A DNA stretch of 64,000 nucleotides from Cellvibrio sp. OA-2007 (GCF_000953825.1 NZ_BBUL01000020.1:186001-250000); one strand, 5' to 3'. Shown: positions 38,120 through 47,843, numbered from the stretch's first letter. Notes: generated from the letters alone by a model not told the origin. A program made the numbers and translations.

Positions 38120-40177
38120 CTACTTTTTCCACGGCCCCGCAATCACCTTCGGTCCATGCACGTAAAACAACGCATCGCCGTGCAGTATGCCGCGGTCGTT
38201 GCCGCTCCAGAGAGGGTATTCCTGGTTGGCGCTGCTTTCAGAAATTACTGAGCCAACATGATCGAGTGATAATTTCCCATTAGCTAATCCGTTTACTTCA
38301 AATTGGTAGAGGCTGTTGTTTACCCAGCGGCTGGAGACGAACTCTTCGCCTTTTACTTCTTCATACAAGGTCACTGGCAAGGTGATGCGCAGTTGATCGT
38401 CGCCTGCATTTAAGAAGGAGAGGGCGCGGTGGTCGTAGAGGGCTTCGCTCCAGCTGTAGGCACTGCCAAAAACATGTTTGCTAATTTCGTTAGGCGCTGC
38501 GGGATTGCGAATGTCGTAGAGTGAAACTTTTACACCGGTGGCGAAGCCGTCGCTGTTGGTTTCATTGCCGAGTGCAAATAAATAATTGTCGCCAATCGGA
38601 TGCAAATAAGTAGAGAAGCCGGGTACTTCTAATTGGCCGGCAATTTTTGGATCTAACGGATTGGCGAGATCAATTACGTAAAGCGGATCTTTGCGCTCGA
38701 AAGTTACTACATAAGCTTTGTCGCCATTGAAGCGCACACCAAAAATATCTTCGCGTGGTTTGCCAATGGTTTCCGGATGAGTTTTATTCGGTAATTGCGC
38801 AACCACTTCCAATTCGCTGCGGCCAGTGACTTTTTGCAAAATACTTAATTTATGTACTGGCTCACCGGTTTCACCGTAATTGGTGGTGACCATGCGCAAT
38901 ACACCTTTGTGCTCATCCATACGGAACGATGGCGAGCCCCAACCCAATACACCTTCTACAGAACCCGTTGCAGAGTAATCGACACCATTAGCGTCTAAAG
39001 CAAAACGATGCACTACGCTAAAACTTTGCCAGGTTTCCCAGCGGCTGTAATCGGAACCGACAAGATAAATACTCTCAGTGGATGCGTAAACGGTTTCCAC
39101 ATTGCTATTCACACAGACGGATTCAATTAATTGTTGCGAGCTTAAATTAATCGCAGTGATATTAATCAAGCTTAAGTGACCGTCAGTCTTTTTGGTGCTT
39201 GCGGGAATCATGCAACCATTGGCACTGTTGAGCGCTTGTGGGCTGCCGCCGTTGATGGAATATTCCGGCAATAATTTTTCAACTTGGGTAGTGGCGATTA
39301 ATTTTTCGTTGGCGATTTTTGCATCTTTCGTTTCGGCGGCGTAATCCAACGTGGGAATGTTGGGCACAAAACTGCTGATGACATACAGCGTGTTGCCAAT
39401 TTTACGGGTGCTGAGTAAATCGCCATCAATCGCAAGCGACCAGGTTTTTGCTGGCGTTGCGGGAGTGCGCACATCGAACAAGGTTATTTCAATGCCGTTG
39501 TCCATTTGATAGGGCCAGATCATAGCGCTGCGCGCTGCATCGGCTTCGTCAACCATCAAGGGTTTACCATCGCTGCTGACATCGGTAACGACTTTTTCAT
39601 TGAAGGCGATAAAATCCCAGGAGCGACGAATGGTGGCGATGCCTGTGGTGCCCTGCGCGCTATCAACTAAATACATTTCCGACACACTGCCCCAGTGTGT
39701 TGTATCGAGTTGTGTATTGCTGACTTCGCTAACGCTGGCGTTGGCTGGATTGGTAGCGAGAATTTTTAAGCTCGCGCTTGCACCTGTGTCGGTATATTCA
39801 GCGGGTGTGGCGAGATAAATATAACGGCCGTCATACTTTACGCTGTCGGCTTCATCGACATTGGCGACTTGAACATTGGTTCCTGAAAAAGCGGTGCCGG
39901 TTTTACTATCACTCGTATTAGTGATTGCCGTTTCGCGAATCATCATGCCGTAACTTTGATTTTGCGCCAGCGATACACGCAGACCGTTTTTCACCAGCTC
40001 CGACAACTCACTGGCCGATGCCTGACGTAATGGGCCGGGTTCGAGCTTGCTGGCGGAAAGCGCTGAATAATCAGTATTGACCTGCTCCCGTTGAATATTG
40101 GGTTCACTGCTGCTGGAACCGCCGCCGCAGGCAACCAGGGGCAGACTGAGTAATGCTATTTTGACCGTGGATTTCAT
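38120..40177 (-). CDS. Secreted lipoprotein with C-terminal beta-propeller
   Basis: This 685-residue lipoprotein has signal MKSTVKIALLSLPLVAC, lipobox LVAC and then GGGSSSS. The body matches the bacterial and archaeal 'secreted protein with beta-propeller' family (COG4880-like): TNVQVANVDEADSVKYDGRY with the following IYLAT strand is its hallmark, followed by propeller blades with repeated YVVTFERKDPLYVIDLANPL-type strands and a PVTLYEE region near the C-terminus. Function in bacteria is unknown. A GGAG lies eight bases upstream of the ATG. It is a single gene, not obviously linked to its neighbours. Confidence 0.88.
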   Translation of the reverse strand: MKSTVKIALLSLPLVACGGGSSSSEPNIQREQVNTDYSALSASKLEPGPLRQASASELSELVKNGLRVSLAQNQSYGMMIRETAITNTSDSKTGTAFSGTNVQVANVDEADSVKYDGRYIYLATPAEYTDTGASASLKILATNPANASVSEVSNTQLDTTHWGSVSEMYLVDSAQGTTGIATIRRSWDFIAFNEKVVTDVSSDGKPLMVDEADAARSAMIWPYQMDNGIEITLFDVRTPATPAKTWSLAIDGDLLSTRKIGNTLYVISSFVPNIPTLDYAAETKDAKIANEKLIATTQVEKLLPEYSINGGSPQALNSANGCMIPASTKKTDGHLSLINITAINLSSQQLIESVCVNSNVETVYASTESIYLVGSDYSRWETWQSFSVVHRFALDANGVDYSATGSVEGVLGWGSPSFRMDEHKGVLRMVTTNYGETGEPVHKLSILQKVTGRSELEVVAQLPNKTHPETIGKPREDIFGVRFNGDKAYVVTFERKDPLYVIDLANPLDPKIAGQLEVPGFSTYLHPIGDNYLFALGNETNSDGFATGVKVSLYDIRNPAAPNEISKHVFGSAYSWSEALYDHRALSFLNAGDDQLRITLPVTLYEEVKGEEFVSSRWVNNSLYQFEVNGLANGKLSLDHVGSVISESSANQEYPLWSGNDRGILHGDALFYVHGPKVIAGPWKK

Positions 40178-40400
40178 ACAGCAACTCCTTAACAGTAGAT
40201 TTATGATTTTTGTGGTGAGCCTAAGCTTGCTGGTATCCTAAGTCGGCTTGCAGAGGGAATCTGTAATGGATGTGAACGAATATGTAATAAATTGTAATAG
40301 GCCAGTTTCCGTCATCCAGGTCTACAATTCATTACAGCACTCACCACTAAAGTGATTTATAAATAAGATTGTGTTTATTGACCTGTTTCAATACATACCT

Positions 40401-41312
40401 ATGACCTTGTTCCAATACCCGTTTCGCACACTTGCTGCCGCACTTGTCTCTGCCCTATTTGTTGGCAGTGCGCTCGCCTGTGAGCCGGAGGCGGACGACT
40501 GTGTTGAAATCGGTAAATGGGAATTAAGCTTGGGTATTGGCGCCGGGGTGCGCACCAATCCGCTGGAAGCCACGCCGGATATTCCGCTGGTGTTAATTCC
40601 GCAAGTTAACTACAACGGCGAACGTTTTTTTATCCAGAATCTGGATTTCGGTTTTATCCTCTGGGAAAACGACACGCAACAATTCAATTTGTTTGCCACA
40701 CCCAGCTACGATCAAGTGTTTTTTCATCGCTGGAATCCGAGCAATTTTTTTATCGATTCAAACGGCTTTGCCACAGCGGGCAGAGGTGGTGAGGATGAAG
40801 ATCTCCCGCTGATTAATACCGGTGGCGATAAAGAATTGATCGCGCCAGGTTTTAAAGATGTGCAAGCGCGCAAGTTGCGCAATCGCCGCATGGCGGGGTT
40901 AGCGGGTTTTGAATACAGCCTGACCACTGCGCTGGCGGATGTGCAATTGCAATACGTGACGGATTTTACCGGCATTCACGACGGCGATGAGGTGCGCCTC
41001 GCGCTCGCTAAACATTGGGCGAGTGGGCGCCATAATGTTTCCACTTCTATCGGCGTGATTTGGCAGAGCAGTGAAGTCGTCAATTATTACTACGGTGTCA
41101 CCGAGCCCGAAGCCGATCTGCGCGGCACCTACAGTGCAGACGCAGCCCTTACGCCAGTTGCGCGTTTGGATTGGAATTATCAACTGACTGAACGCTGGGA
41201 TTTGCGTTTCTTGGCCAACTATCGCCAGTTACCTGATGAAATCTCAGCAAGTCCACTAATAAATGATAATAAAGTGATCACTGTTTTCATTGGGGGGGTG
41301 TACCATTTTTGA
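40401..41312 (+). CDS. MipA/OmpV-family outer membrane protein
   Basis: This 303-residue outer-membrane barrel starts at the ATG 40401 (MTLFQYPFRTLAAALVSALF; signal cut after SALA). Family features are WELSLGIGAGVRTNPLEATP with IPLVLIPQVNYNGERFFI, NRRMAGLAGFEYSL and a C-terminal phenylalanine (VFIGGVYHF). MipA/OmpV proteins are induced by antibiotics, osmolarity or metals in various species. It precedes a DUF3019-type gene (overlapping) and a two-component system, a block conserved in marine gammaproteobacteria; the kinase probably controls the porin. Confidence 0.88.
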   Translation: MTLFQYPFRTLAAALVSALFVGSALACEPEADDCVEIGKWELSLGIGAGVRTNPLEATPDIPLVLIPQVNYNGERFFIQNLDFGFILWENDTQQFNLFATPSYDQVFFHRWNPSNFFIDSNGFATAGRGGEDEDLPLINTGGDKELIAPGFKDVQARKLRNRRMAGLAGFEYSLTTALADVQLQYVTDFTGIHDGDEVRLALAKHWASGRHNVSTSIGVIWQSSEVVNYYYGVTEPEADLRGTYSADAALTPVARLDWNYQLTERWDLRFLANYRQLPDEISASPLINDNKVITVFIGGVYHF

Positions 41313-41757
41313 TGGGAACCTGCTGAGCGCACGCGCATTAACATCGTTTGCGGCGTTTCTATTTCTTGCAGCATGGCTGCCGGGAAGTTATGCGTTCGCC
41401 GATGATTTATCAAACGCGAGTTCGTCCGCTTTGCCGCTGATTCAGTTTTCCATTAAGCCGCGCCTGTGTGTATTAAATGCGGGCGAAGAAGTGTGCCGCG
41501 ATGAGTTGGAAGTAAAATGGTTAGCGGCGCAGGCGCGCTCGCTGTGTTTATATCAAACCGATAAACCCGAACCACTGCGATGTTGGGAAAATGCGATTCA
41601 AGGTGAATATCAATTTGAACTGACGGCGAGTGTGAGTACCGATTTCCAACTGCGCGAATTAGACAGCGATACCTCGTTGAGCGACCAGCGCTTTCAAGTG
41701 GTGTACAACGAAAAAAAATACCGCAAAGCGCGGCGCAATCCGTGGAGTTTTTTTTAA
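41290..41757 (+). CDS. DUF3019-type exported protein
   Basis: This protein of up to 155 residues has a signal-like segment (LTSFAAFLFLAAWLPGSYAF) and a mature part with two cysteine pairs and the pattern KPRLCVLNAGEEVCRDELEV, typical of DUF3019 proteins found beside OmpV-type porins and RstAB-like regulators. The start is uncertain: the frame opens at a TTG (41290) inside the mipA-like gene and has no ATG before the signal segment, so a rare start (TTG or CTG near 41320) must be used. Function unknown; probably periplasmic. Confidence 0.75.
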   Translation: MGGCTIFDGNLLSARALTSFAAFLFLAAWLPGSYAFADDLSNASSSALPLIQFSIKPRLCVLNAGEEVCRDELEVKWLAAQARSLCLYQTDKPEPLRCWENAIQGEYQFELTASVSTDFQLRELDSDTSLSDQRFQVVYNEKKYRKARRNPWSFF

Positions 41758-41856
41758 TCGATATGAAAACCTATGGATTAGCTGCGCTGGTCTGTGGCTC
41801 CCGCTACGCGAGGATGACGATTCCCAATAGAATTGGATAATCGTAAATTATATATC

Positions 41857-41885
41857 CGTCGTCATTCCCGCTAGCGGGAATCCAG
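41857..41885. repeat. REP-like palindromic element
   Basis: CGTCGTCATTCCCGC, TA, GCGGGAATCCAG: the stem ATTCCCGC (41864-41871) / GCGGGAAT (41874-41881) is perfect. It is the inverse-orientation relative of the element at 30989-31015. A degenerate half-copy (GGCTCCCGCTACGCGAGGATGACGA) lies at 41796-41820. Confidence 0.75.
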
Positions 41886-41971
41886 TTATTGATCTTAGAC
41901 CTATGGATCCTCGCTGCAAGAGGATGGCTATTAGCAAATATGCAGGATTTTTTACACAGAGATAAAAATCT

Positions 41972-42673
41972 ATGTCGCAGAACAATTTGATTTTATTAGT
42001 TGAGGATGATCGCCGCTTGGCGCAGCTGGTAAAAGATTTTCTAGAGAGCAACGATTTTCAAGTTGCTATTGAAGAAAACGGCAATCGGGTTATTCGCCAG
42101 GTGCAAAATTTAAACCCGGCATTGATTGTGCTCGACTTGATGTTGCCTGGTAAAGATGGCCTCACATTGTGCAAAGAATTGCGCCCGCAATTTAAAGGCC
42201 CGATTCTGATGCTCACCGCGCGCGATTCGGATTTGGATCAGGTATTGGGCTTGGAATACGGCGCCGATGATTATGTGATTAAACCCGCTGAGCCGCGTGT
42301 ATTGCTGGCCCGCATTCGCGCGCTCATGCGCCGCTATTACCAGAATGATCCGCGCGAGCAAGAGGCGTTGGAGTTTGGTGAATTGTGTATTCAACCGACC
42401 GCGCGCAAAGTCTCCCTCGGTGGCGTAGAGGTGGTCTTATCCAGCCATGAATATGATTTGTTATTGGCACTGGCGGCACAGGCCGGGCAAATTCTCAGCC
42501 GCGAATTTTTGTTTAACCATATTTACAATCGCGAATACGATGGTTTGGATCGCACTATTGATGTACGCATTTCCCAGTTGCGTAAAAAGTTAAATGATAA
42601 TCCCGATAACCCCACGCGGATCAAAACGATCTGGGGTAAGGGTTATTTGTTTATTGCCGATGCCTGGAAATAA
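41972..42673 (+). CDS. OmpR-family response regulator (RstA-like)
   Basis: This 233-residue regulator has a receiver domain with acidic pocket E11/D12/D13 and phosphoacceptor D55 (LIVLDLMLPGKDG), conserved T/S in MLTARDS and K in YVIKPAEPRVL, then a winged-helix DNA-binding domain (about 130-230, RTIDVRISQLRKKL). The DNA-binding part and gene order resemble RstA. It is 21 bases upstream of its kinase and follows the MipA/DUF3019 genes after 214 bases that hold REP-like repeats. Confidence 0.95.
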   Translation: MSQNNLILLVEDDRRLAQLVKDFLESNDFQVAIEENGNRVIRQVQNLNPALIVLDLMLPGKDGLTLCKELRPQFKGPILMLTARDSDLDQVLGLEYGADDYVIKPAEPRVLLARIRALMRRYYQNDPREQEALEFGELCIQPTARKVSLGGVEVVLSSHEYDLLLALAAQAGQILSREFLFNHIYNREYDGLDRTIDVRISQLRKKLNDNPDNPTRIKTIWGKGYLFIADAWK

Positions 42674-42694
42674 TCGTGGACGCTTAACCCAACC

Positions 42695-44020
42695 ATGAAT
42701 CGCGCTTTCATCACGCTGTATTTTTTTATCGTCGCCTCAGTGGTGCTCATCGGCTGGGGCTTGAATCAGTTTTGGGAATCAGTCGCGCCGGAGCAAGAGC
42801 CAACGGCGGAAACTCAGGCGCTGTTTCAATTGATTGAGCAAAACTTACTGGCGCAACAACCGCACCCAATTGCCAGTTATAGCCAATCAGCACAGCAACT
42901 CAGCCAGCAATTACATCTTTCACTCGAATTATTACCACTCGATGACTTGGCACAATCAGCCGCCATGCAGGAGTTGCGCGCGGGAAAAATTCTCGCGGCG
43001 CGCAGTAATGGCGATATTATTTGGTACAAACGCCTCGCGCAAACTGATCAAGTAGTAATGCTCAATATTCCGTTGAGTGATGACAGTGAATCGCCGTTTT
43101 ATCGCTTGTTATTGATTGTGTTTTACCTCGCGATTGCACTGGCAATTTATTTGTGGGTCTGGCCACTCTCGCGCGATAGCAAAAAACTGGAAAGCCAAAC
43201 CCGCAATCTGGGCAAAGACGGTGTTCCAGAAACGCTAAAAATTTCTCCCACTTCTACTCTCTATCCACTCGCGCAAGCGTTTAATCATATGGCGCAGCGG
43301 CTGCGCGAATTAATTGCTTCACATCGCGAAATGACCAACGCCGTTTCACACGAATTGCGCACGCCTTTGGCGCGGATGAAATTTGCCTTGGCGATGATTG
43401 AAGAAGAAAAGCTAACCGATAAAGACCGTCGCCAGTTGCGCAGTGTGGAGCAGGATATTGCAGAGATGGAATCACTTATTAGCGCACTCTTGGCCTACGC
43501 CGGTTTCGAGCAAAAAACCCAGCAGCTCAAACAAACCAGCGGTTTTATGCGCGATCTAGTAGATGAGTTACAAGTGCGTTTTGCGCGGCAGGGTTCACTG
43601 CTGCACCAACGCAACTTGCAGCTAGACGTGTTGGATACCACGCATAACGCCGAATTTATTTGCGAGTGGAAACTGATTGAAACCGTACTGCAAAATTTTA
43701 TTGGCAATGCGGCGCGCTATGCCAAAACCCGCATTCGTATCGAGCTGATGCAAACCGCCAGCGAATACATGATTGCGGTGGAAGACGATGGCGCCGGAAT
43801 TCCCGCCGATAAACGCGAGCGAGTATTTGAATCGTTTGTGCGCCTCTATCACGAAGAACAAAGCGAACAAACCACTGGCTCCGCCACCGGCGGTTTTGGT
43901 TTAGGCCTCGCGATTGTCAAACGCATCATGCAGTGGCACGGCGGCAGCGCCCAGTTTGTCGAACCGGAAGTATTAGGCGGCGCAAGAGCGCTGATTCGCT
44001 GGCCGAAAACTTCTAGCTAA
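42695..44020 (+). CDS. Sensor histidine kinase (RstB-like)
   Basis: This 441-residue inner-membrane kinase has TM1 (about 7-24), a periplasmic sensor of about 110 residues, and TM2 (about 136-157). A HAMP-like linker is followed by the H-box AVSHELRTPLARMKFAL with H219, an N-box (FIGNAARYAKTRI) and G-boxes (VEDDGAGIP, GFGLGLAIVKRI). It pairs with the preceding regulator and probably governs the upstream porin gene. The signal is unknown. Confidence 0.95.
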   Translation: MNRAFITLYFFIVASVVLIGWGLNQFWESVAPEQEPTAETQALFQLIEQNLLAQQPHPIASYSQSAQQLSQQLHLSLELLPLDDLAQSAAMQELRAGKILAARSNGDIIWYKRLAQTDQVVMLNIPLSDDSESPFYRLLLIVFYLAIALAIYLWVWPLSRDSKKLESQTRNLGKDGVPETLKISPTSTLYPLAQAFNHMAQRLRELIASHREMTNAVSHELRTPLARMKFALAMIEEEKLTDKDRRQLRSVEQDIAEMESLISALLAYAGFEQKTQQLKQTSGFMRDLVDELQVRFARQGSLLHQRNLQLDVLDTTHNAEFICEWKLIETVLQNFIGNAARYAKTRIRIELMQTASEYMIAVEDDGAGIPADKRERVFESFVRLYHEEQSEQTTGSATGGFGLGLAIVKRIMQWHGGSAQFVEPEVLGGARALIRWPKTSS

Positions 44021-44034
44021 TCCCTGTTTCTTTT

Positions 44035-44337
44035 TTGCTTGCCAAATTGATTGGCCTCCTTCAATTACTCGGTCTTAATGGAAGCGTGGGGTTGTTTGAT
44101 CCTTTGCTTCCAGTTGCCACCAAAGAATATGAGTTAATGGTAATTAGCTACCCGACACATAAGGTGAAATCTTACGAAGAATTAACTAAGTATGTTTCGG
44201 AAAAAATCCTCAACATTAAGCCAGATATGCCTGTTATTACTTTCAATACCAACCATTTCTTACTCCAATCTTCTCCGCAGGCGGCTTGGGAAGCGATTGA
44301 TAAATTTGTTAAAAATCAAAGTCTTGTAACAAAATAG
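44035..44337 (+). pseudogene. Internally deleted alpha/beta-hydrolase remnant
   Basis: This open frame of 100 codons begins at a TTG without a ribosome site. The first half reads like the N-terminus of an alpha/beta hydrolase (LLGLNGSVGLFDPLLP, then YELMVISYPTHKVKSYEELT). The second half reads like the C-terminus of the same family, with the catalytic histidine region (FNTNHFLLQSSPQAAWEAID). The whole middle, including the nucleophile GxSxG-type elbow, is missing without loss of frame. A family member would be about 250 residues. Family recognition is by eye. I call it a decayed gene; a translated short protein cannot be excluded. Confidence 0.65.
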
Positions 44338-44882
44338 ATTAATTTTTTTGGGTGTTGGCTACCAAAAGTAACAAATTAACCTAATCAAGTGATTAGGGTA
44401 GAAATTATCGTATTAATCGGTGTACTATCTTTATCTCGCTTGGTTGCGAGCATATAAAAACAAGCAAGAAGCACTTAAAAGTGCTCGCTTAATCAACGTA
44501 GTTTCTGCGTTTTACGGTTCCTATCTGCAATAGGTTTTATCTCGGTCAAGGCCAAAATCGCCACTGATTTTGGTGGTGGTTCTACGCGTCCTCTAGTCAG
44601 GACTTAGCGAGGAAGCCAACGAGATAATGACTACAACAAGCAATAAAATTCATTTCTTAGCATTACCGATACCACCGCACTGCGGCGTTTTTATCGCGCT
44701 ATTGCGTGTGTGTTTGGTTATTTCTCTCGTCCAAGCCTTCTCCGATTACATCACTCAAATATGGCCTCGCCATATTTTGGCAATTCACATTAGCGCAACG
44801 CGCCGCCTAAATTTCTACTGTAGCTCAGCCGCAGTATCGAAACTATTCACAATAAATCTAAGTAGCAAAAGAGGGGAAATCC
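44338..44882 (+). other. 545-base non-coding region ahead of the TonB receptor
   Basis: No supported gene here. A palindrome CCTAATCA-AG-TGATTAGG sits at 44380-44397, then the structured stretch 44431-44627 described separately. A frame at 44627-44890 (87 codons) overlaps the receptor start and shows no recognisable product. The receptor's ribosome site is GAGGGGAAA just before 44883. Confidence 0.6.
44431..44627 (+). ncRNA. Candidate structured RNA element (multi-hairpin)
   Basis: Successive stems can be drawn by hand: CTCGC/GCGAG (44435-44450), AGCACTT/AAGTGCT (44470-44485), AACGTA/TGCGTT (44494-44510, one U-G pair), CCTAT/ATAGG (44520-44534), CCAAAATC/GATTTTGG (44552-44573), GTCCT/AGGAC (44588-44603). 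A closing stem pairs TTATCTCG-TTGG (44431-44443, one bulged base) with CCAACGAGATAA (44616-44627). TTATCTCG also recurs at 44537-44544, so two alternative partners exist for the 3' strand. The U-G pair favours the plus strand. It matches no RNA class I know. It could be a cis-regulatory leader of the receptor gene or an independent RNA. Confidence 0.4.
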
Positions 44883-47843
44883 ATGCATAAGAAACGTTTG
44901 TTATCGCTGTGTATTGCACTAGCGGCCGCGGGTCATTTACATGCACAAACTACGGCTTCATCCACACAAGAAATCATAGAGGAAGTTGAAGTCACCGGCG
45001 TGCGTAGTGCGGAACTCAATGCACGCGAAGAAGAGCGCTCCAAAAATATTTTCAGCTCGGTGATTTCGCAAGATGATGCGGGCAAATTTGCCGATCAAAA
45101 CGTGGCGGAATCGCTGCAGCGTTTACCCGGTATTACCCTGCAAAAAACTGAGGGCGAAGGCCAGTTTGTGACTGTGCGCGGTCTCGGCCCGGGTTTTGTC
45201 AGCGTGAATATGAACGGCAATGAATTGGCCTCTTCGAGTTCTGATACACGTGCATTTGCATTGGATGCGGTTCCTGCGGATTTGCTCAGTTCAATTGAAG
45301 TATTTAAATCGCTTACGCCGGATATGGATTTAAATTCTATCGGCGGTACCGTCAACGTAAAAACCGTGAATGCGTTTGATCGCAAAAAAGATACGCTGCG
45401 TGTGAGCGGGCAAGTTGCGGAACAACTTTATAATGGTGATGCTTCACCCAAAGTGTCGGTTCAAGGGACTAATCTTTTTGCCGATAACACCATAGGTTTT
45501 GGTTACTCACTCTCTTATGAAAAGCGCGGCACCGATGGCTATTTGAATGTGCATCACGCAGAACAAGACCCAACTTATCGCCAACAAAATCATAAAGGTT
45601 TGAGTGGTCCTACCGGCGAGCGTCTATTAACACCTTGGCAATTTGAAGCGAAAGAAGAGCAGGCCGATAGAACCCGTATTGCTGGCTCGTTTGATTTAGG
45701 TTGGCGCCCGGATGACAACAGTGAATATTATTTGCGTTACAGCCGCACCTCGCTCGAGGATATGGATATAGCACTGCGCGAATATTATCGTTTTGATACA
45801 GCGCTGACCGCAGATCAAGAAGTGCCTTACATCGATGTTGCCTCATCGACCTTTGGTGTAACCGATGCTGAATTGCAGCAGCAATTTTTTATCCAAAAAG
45901 GTAAAGCCAGTACCGATGCGTTTGATCTCGGCGGAAAAAATACCTTTGCCGGTGAAGCCTGGGAACTTGATTACAGCTTGTCTCACTCTGTTGGCGAATA
46001 CTCCAAACCGGATGGGCGCCGGGTGCAATTCCGCATTCAGGATTTGCCCATGCTTGGCCGTGCTGGAGAAGATTATATTGCCGCGCAAATTATTTCTCCG
46101 GCCGATATGGCACAGCTTGCTGGTACTACTACCGCCAACTTGGTAAATACCGGCGGTTACTTCTTGATGGATAAAACCCAGCGTAAACAAGGCGGCATGA
46201 CCTACGATAATATTTTTATCGAAGACAGCTTCCGCACTGATACGCTCGATCAACTTAGCGCGAATTTAAAACGCAATTTTGACGGCGGAAAACTCAATTA
46301 CATCAAAACCGGTTTTGTACTCAAAGAGCGTGAGCGCGACCGCAATAAAGACCGCTGGAGTATTGTGCCGGGCAATTACCCCAATGCTTGTGAAGGCGAT
46401 GCAACCTGTGAAGATTTGCGCAATTCGTCGCTGGCGGATTTTGAAACTTTCACCCCGAACCACCCGGATATTCAGTACGATTTTATTACTCGCAGTGAAA
46501 CCGAGCGTCTGCTTGCAGCGACTGCCCGTATTGCGAAATATACCGACCCAAATCTGACCGGGCAGGAGAGCCGCAAAGAAGATTATTTTCTGACGGAAGA
46601 TTCGCAAGCGGTGTATTTAATGGCGGAATTCCAAACCAGCGAAAAATCGACCTTGATTGCCGGTGCACGCTATGAACAAACCGATTTTAGTTCCGATGGT
46701 TATCTCGCGATTCGCAATGACCGTTTTGTAGAGTTTGATAATGCGGCCAACTCCAATTTGGATATCGCAATTCCTTTGGCCGATACCAAAAACTCTTACG
46801 ATGATTTATTTCCCAGCATTCACTATCGCTACGATTTGGCCGAAGACACCCTGGTGCGCGCTTCGTTGTGGACCAGTTTTACCCGTCCGTCGTTTGATCA
46901 GGCGCGCGCCTTTGGTGAAGTTGAAGGGCGTGTGGTGTTGTGTAATCCGGATACCAATGTGTGTAACGACAATCCACCGGCAAATGGCGGCGTGATTAAC
47001 GGTCAGCAACAAATTACTACCTCTGGCGGCACGCTCTTCAATCTTGCCAGTGGTAATACATTGAGTATTGGCAATCCTAATTTGGAGCCTATGACGGCAA
47101 CCAATTTTGATACGTCTATCTCCTGGTATGGCGATAACGGCGATTACTGGCAAGTCGCGGCTTTTTATAAAGACATAGATAATTTTATTGTCGATGTACG
47201 CGGTGCTTCGCTCAGTGCTGCGCAATTACCGCTTGAATTACCCTTTGATCAACTGACGCAGTTTAATGTGCCCAACAACTTGGTAATTGACCGGGTTAAT
47301 TTTGCCACCAACGGTGAATCGGCACAGGTGTATGGTGTGGAGTTGTCTTACTCCAAATATTTTGACTCAGGTTTTTTTGTGCAAACAAATATGACCCTGA
47401 TGAACAGCGATGCAAAAGTCGGCGATACATTGCGTGTGGGCAGCATCAATTTACCCGATCAAGCTGATGAAACTATCAACCTTACTTTCGGTTGGGAGCG
47501 AGACGGTTTAAGCGCGCGTTTGATTGGCAACTACCGTGGCGAAGTGTTGAAGCGTGTCGGTTCCTGTAATGCGGATGCCGCTGCTGCAGACGCCGCAGCC
47601 GGTTATGCCGAAAACTGCCGCACTTGGGGCGATGTATTTCAATCGGCCAGCCCGTCGCTGGACTTCAAAGCAACTTATCAAGTTAATAAAGCGCTGCAGT
47701 TCAGTTTGGATATGACCAACTTGACAGATGAAGTGGATAGCTTTTATTTCCGTGGCAATGAAAGTTCCGGCGGCAAGATGTTGTTTACCTCAGAAGATTA
47801 TGGCCGCACCTATTTAGTCGGCGTCAGTTACAAATTTATGTAA
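44883..47843 (+). CDS. TonB-dependent receptor of the pectin locus
   Basis: This 986-residue outer-membrane receptor has signal peptide MHKKRLLSLCIALAAAGHLH (cut after HAQ), a TonB-box-like EEVEVTGVR region, then the plug (about 50-170) with QNVAESLQRLPGITLQKTEG, VTVRGLGPGFVSVNMNGNEL and DLNSIGGTVNVKT. This is the signature of the large Xanthomonas/Caulobacter-type family (TIGR01782) that imports plant oligosaccharides. A 22-strand barrel follows, ending GRTYLVGVSYKFM with a terminal aromatic-hydrophobic pattern. It is upstream of a modular lipoprotein (54 bases away) and two pectinase genes, which suggests that pectin oligomers are the substrate. Confidence 0.93.
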   Translation: MHKKRLLSLCIALAAAGHLHAQTTASSTQEIIEEVEVTGVRSAELNAREEERSKNIFSSVISQDDAGKFADQNVAESLQRLPGITLQKTEGEGQFVTVRGLGPGFVSVNMNGNELASSSSDTRAFALDAVPADLLSSIEVFKSLTPDMDLNSIGGTVNVKTVNAFDRKKDTLRVSGQVAEQLYNGDASPKVSVQGTNLFADNTIGFGYSLSYEKRGTDGYLNVHHAEQDPTYRQQNHKGLSGPTGERLLTPWQFEAKEEQADRTRIAGSFDLGWRPDDNSEYYLRYSRTSLEDMDIALREYYRFDTALTADQEVPYIDVASSTFGVTDAELQQQFFIQKGKASTDAFDLGGKNTFAGEAWELDYSLSHSVGEYSKPDGRRVQFRIQDLPMLGRAGEDYIAAQIISPADMAQLAGTTTANLVNTGGYFLMDKTQRKQGGMTYDNIFIEDSFRTDTLDQLSANLKRNFDGGKLNYIKTGFVLKERERDRNKDRWSIVPGNYPNACEGDATCEDLRNSSLADFETFTPNHPDIQYDFITRSETERLLAATARIAKYTDPNLTGQESRKEDYFLTEDSQAVYLMAEFQTSEKSTLIAGARYEQTDFSSDGYLAIRNDRFVEFDNAANSNLDIAIPLADTKNSYDDLFPSIHYRYDLAEDTLVRASLWTSFTRPSFDQARAFGEVEGRVVLCNPDTNVCNDNPPANGGVINGQQQITTSGGTLFNLASGNTLSIGNPNLEPMTATNFDTSISWYGDNGDYWQVAAFYKDIDNFIVDVRGASLSAAQLPLELPFDQLTQFNVPNNLVIDRVNFATNGESAQVYGVELSYSKYFDSGFFVQTNMTLMNSDAKVGDTLRVGSINLPDQADETINLTFGWERDGLSARLIGNYRGEVLKRVGSCNADAAAADAAAGYAENCRTWGDVFQSASPSLDFKATYQVNKALQFSLDMTNLTDEVDSFYFRGNESSGGKMLFTSEDYGRTYLVGVSYKFM

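Noticed and set aside
44627-44890. 87-codon frame overlapping the TonB receptor start
   Set aside because: Poor ribosome site, no recognisable product, cysteine/histidine-rich translation typical of a chance frame.
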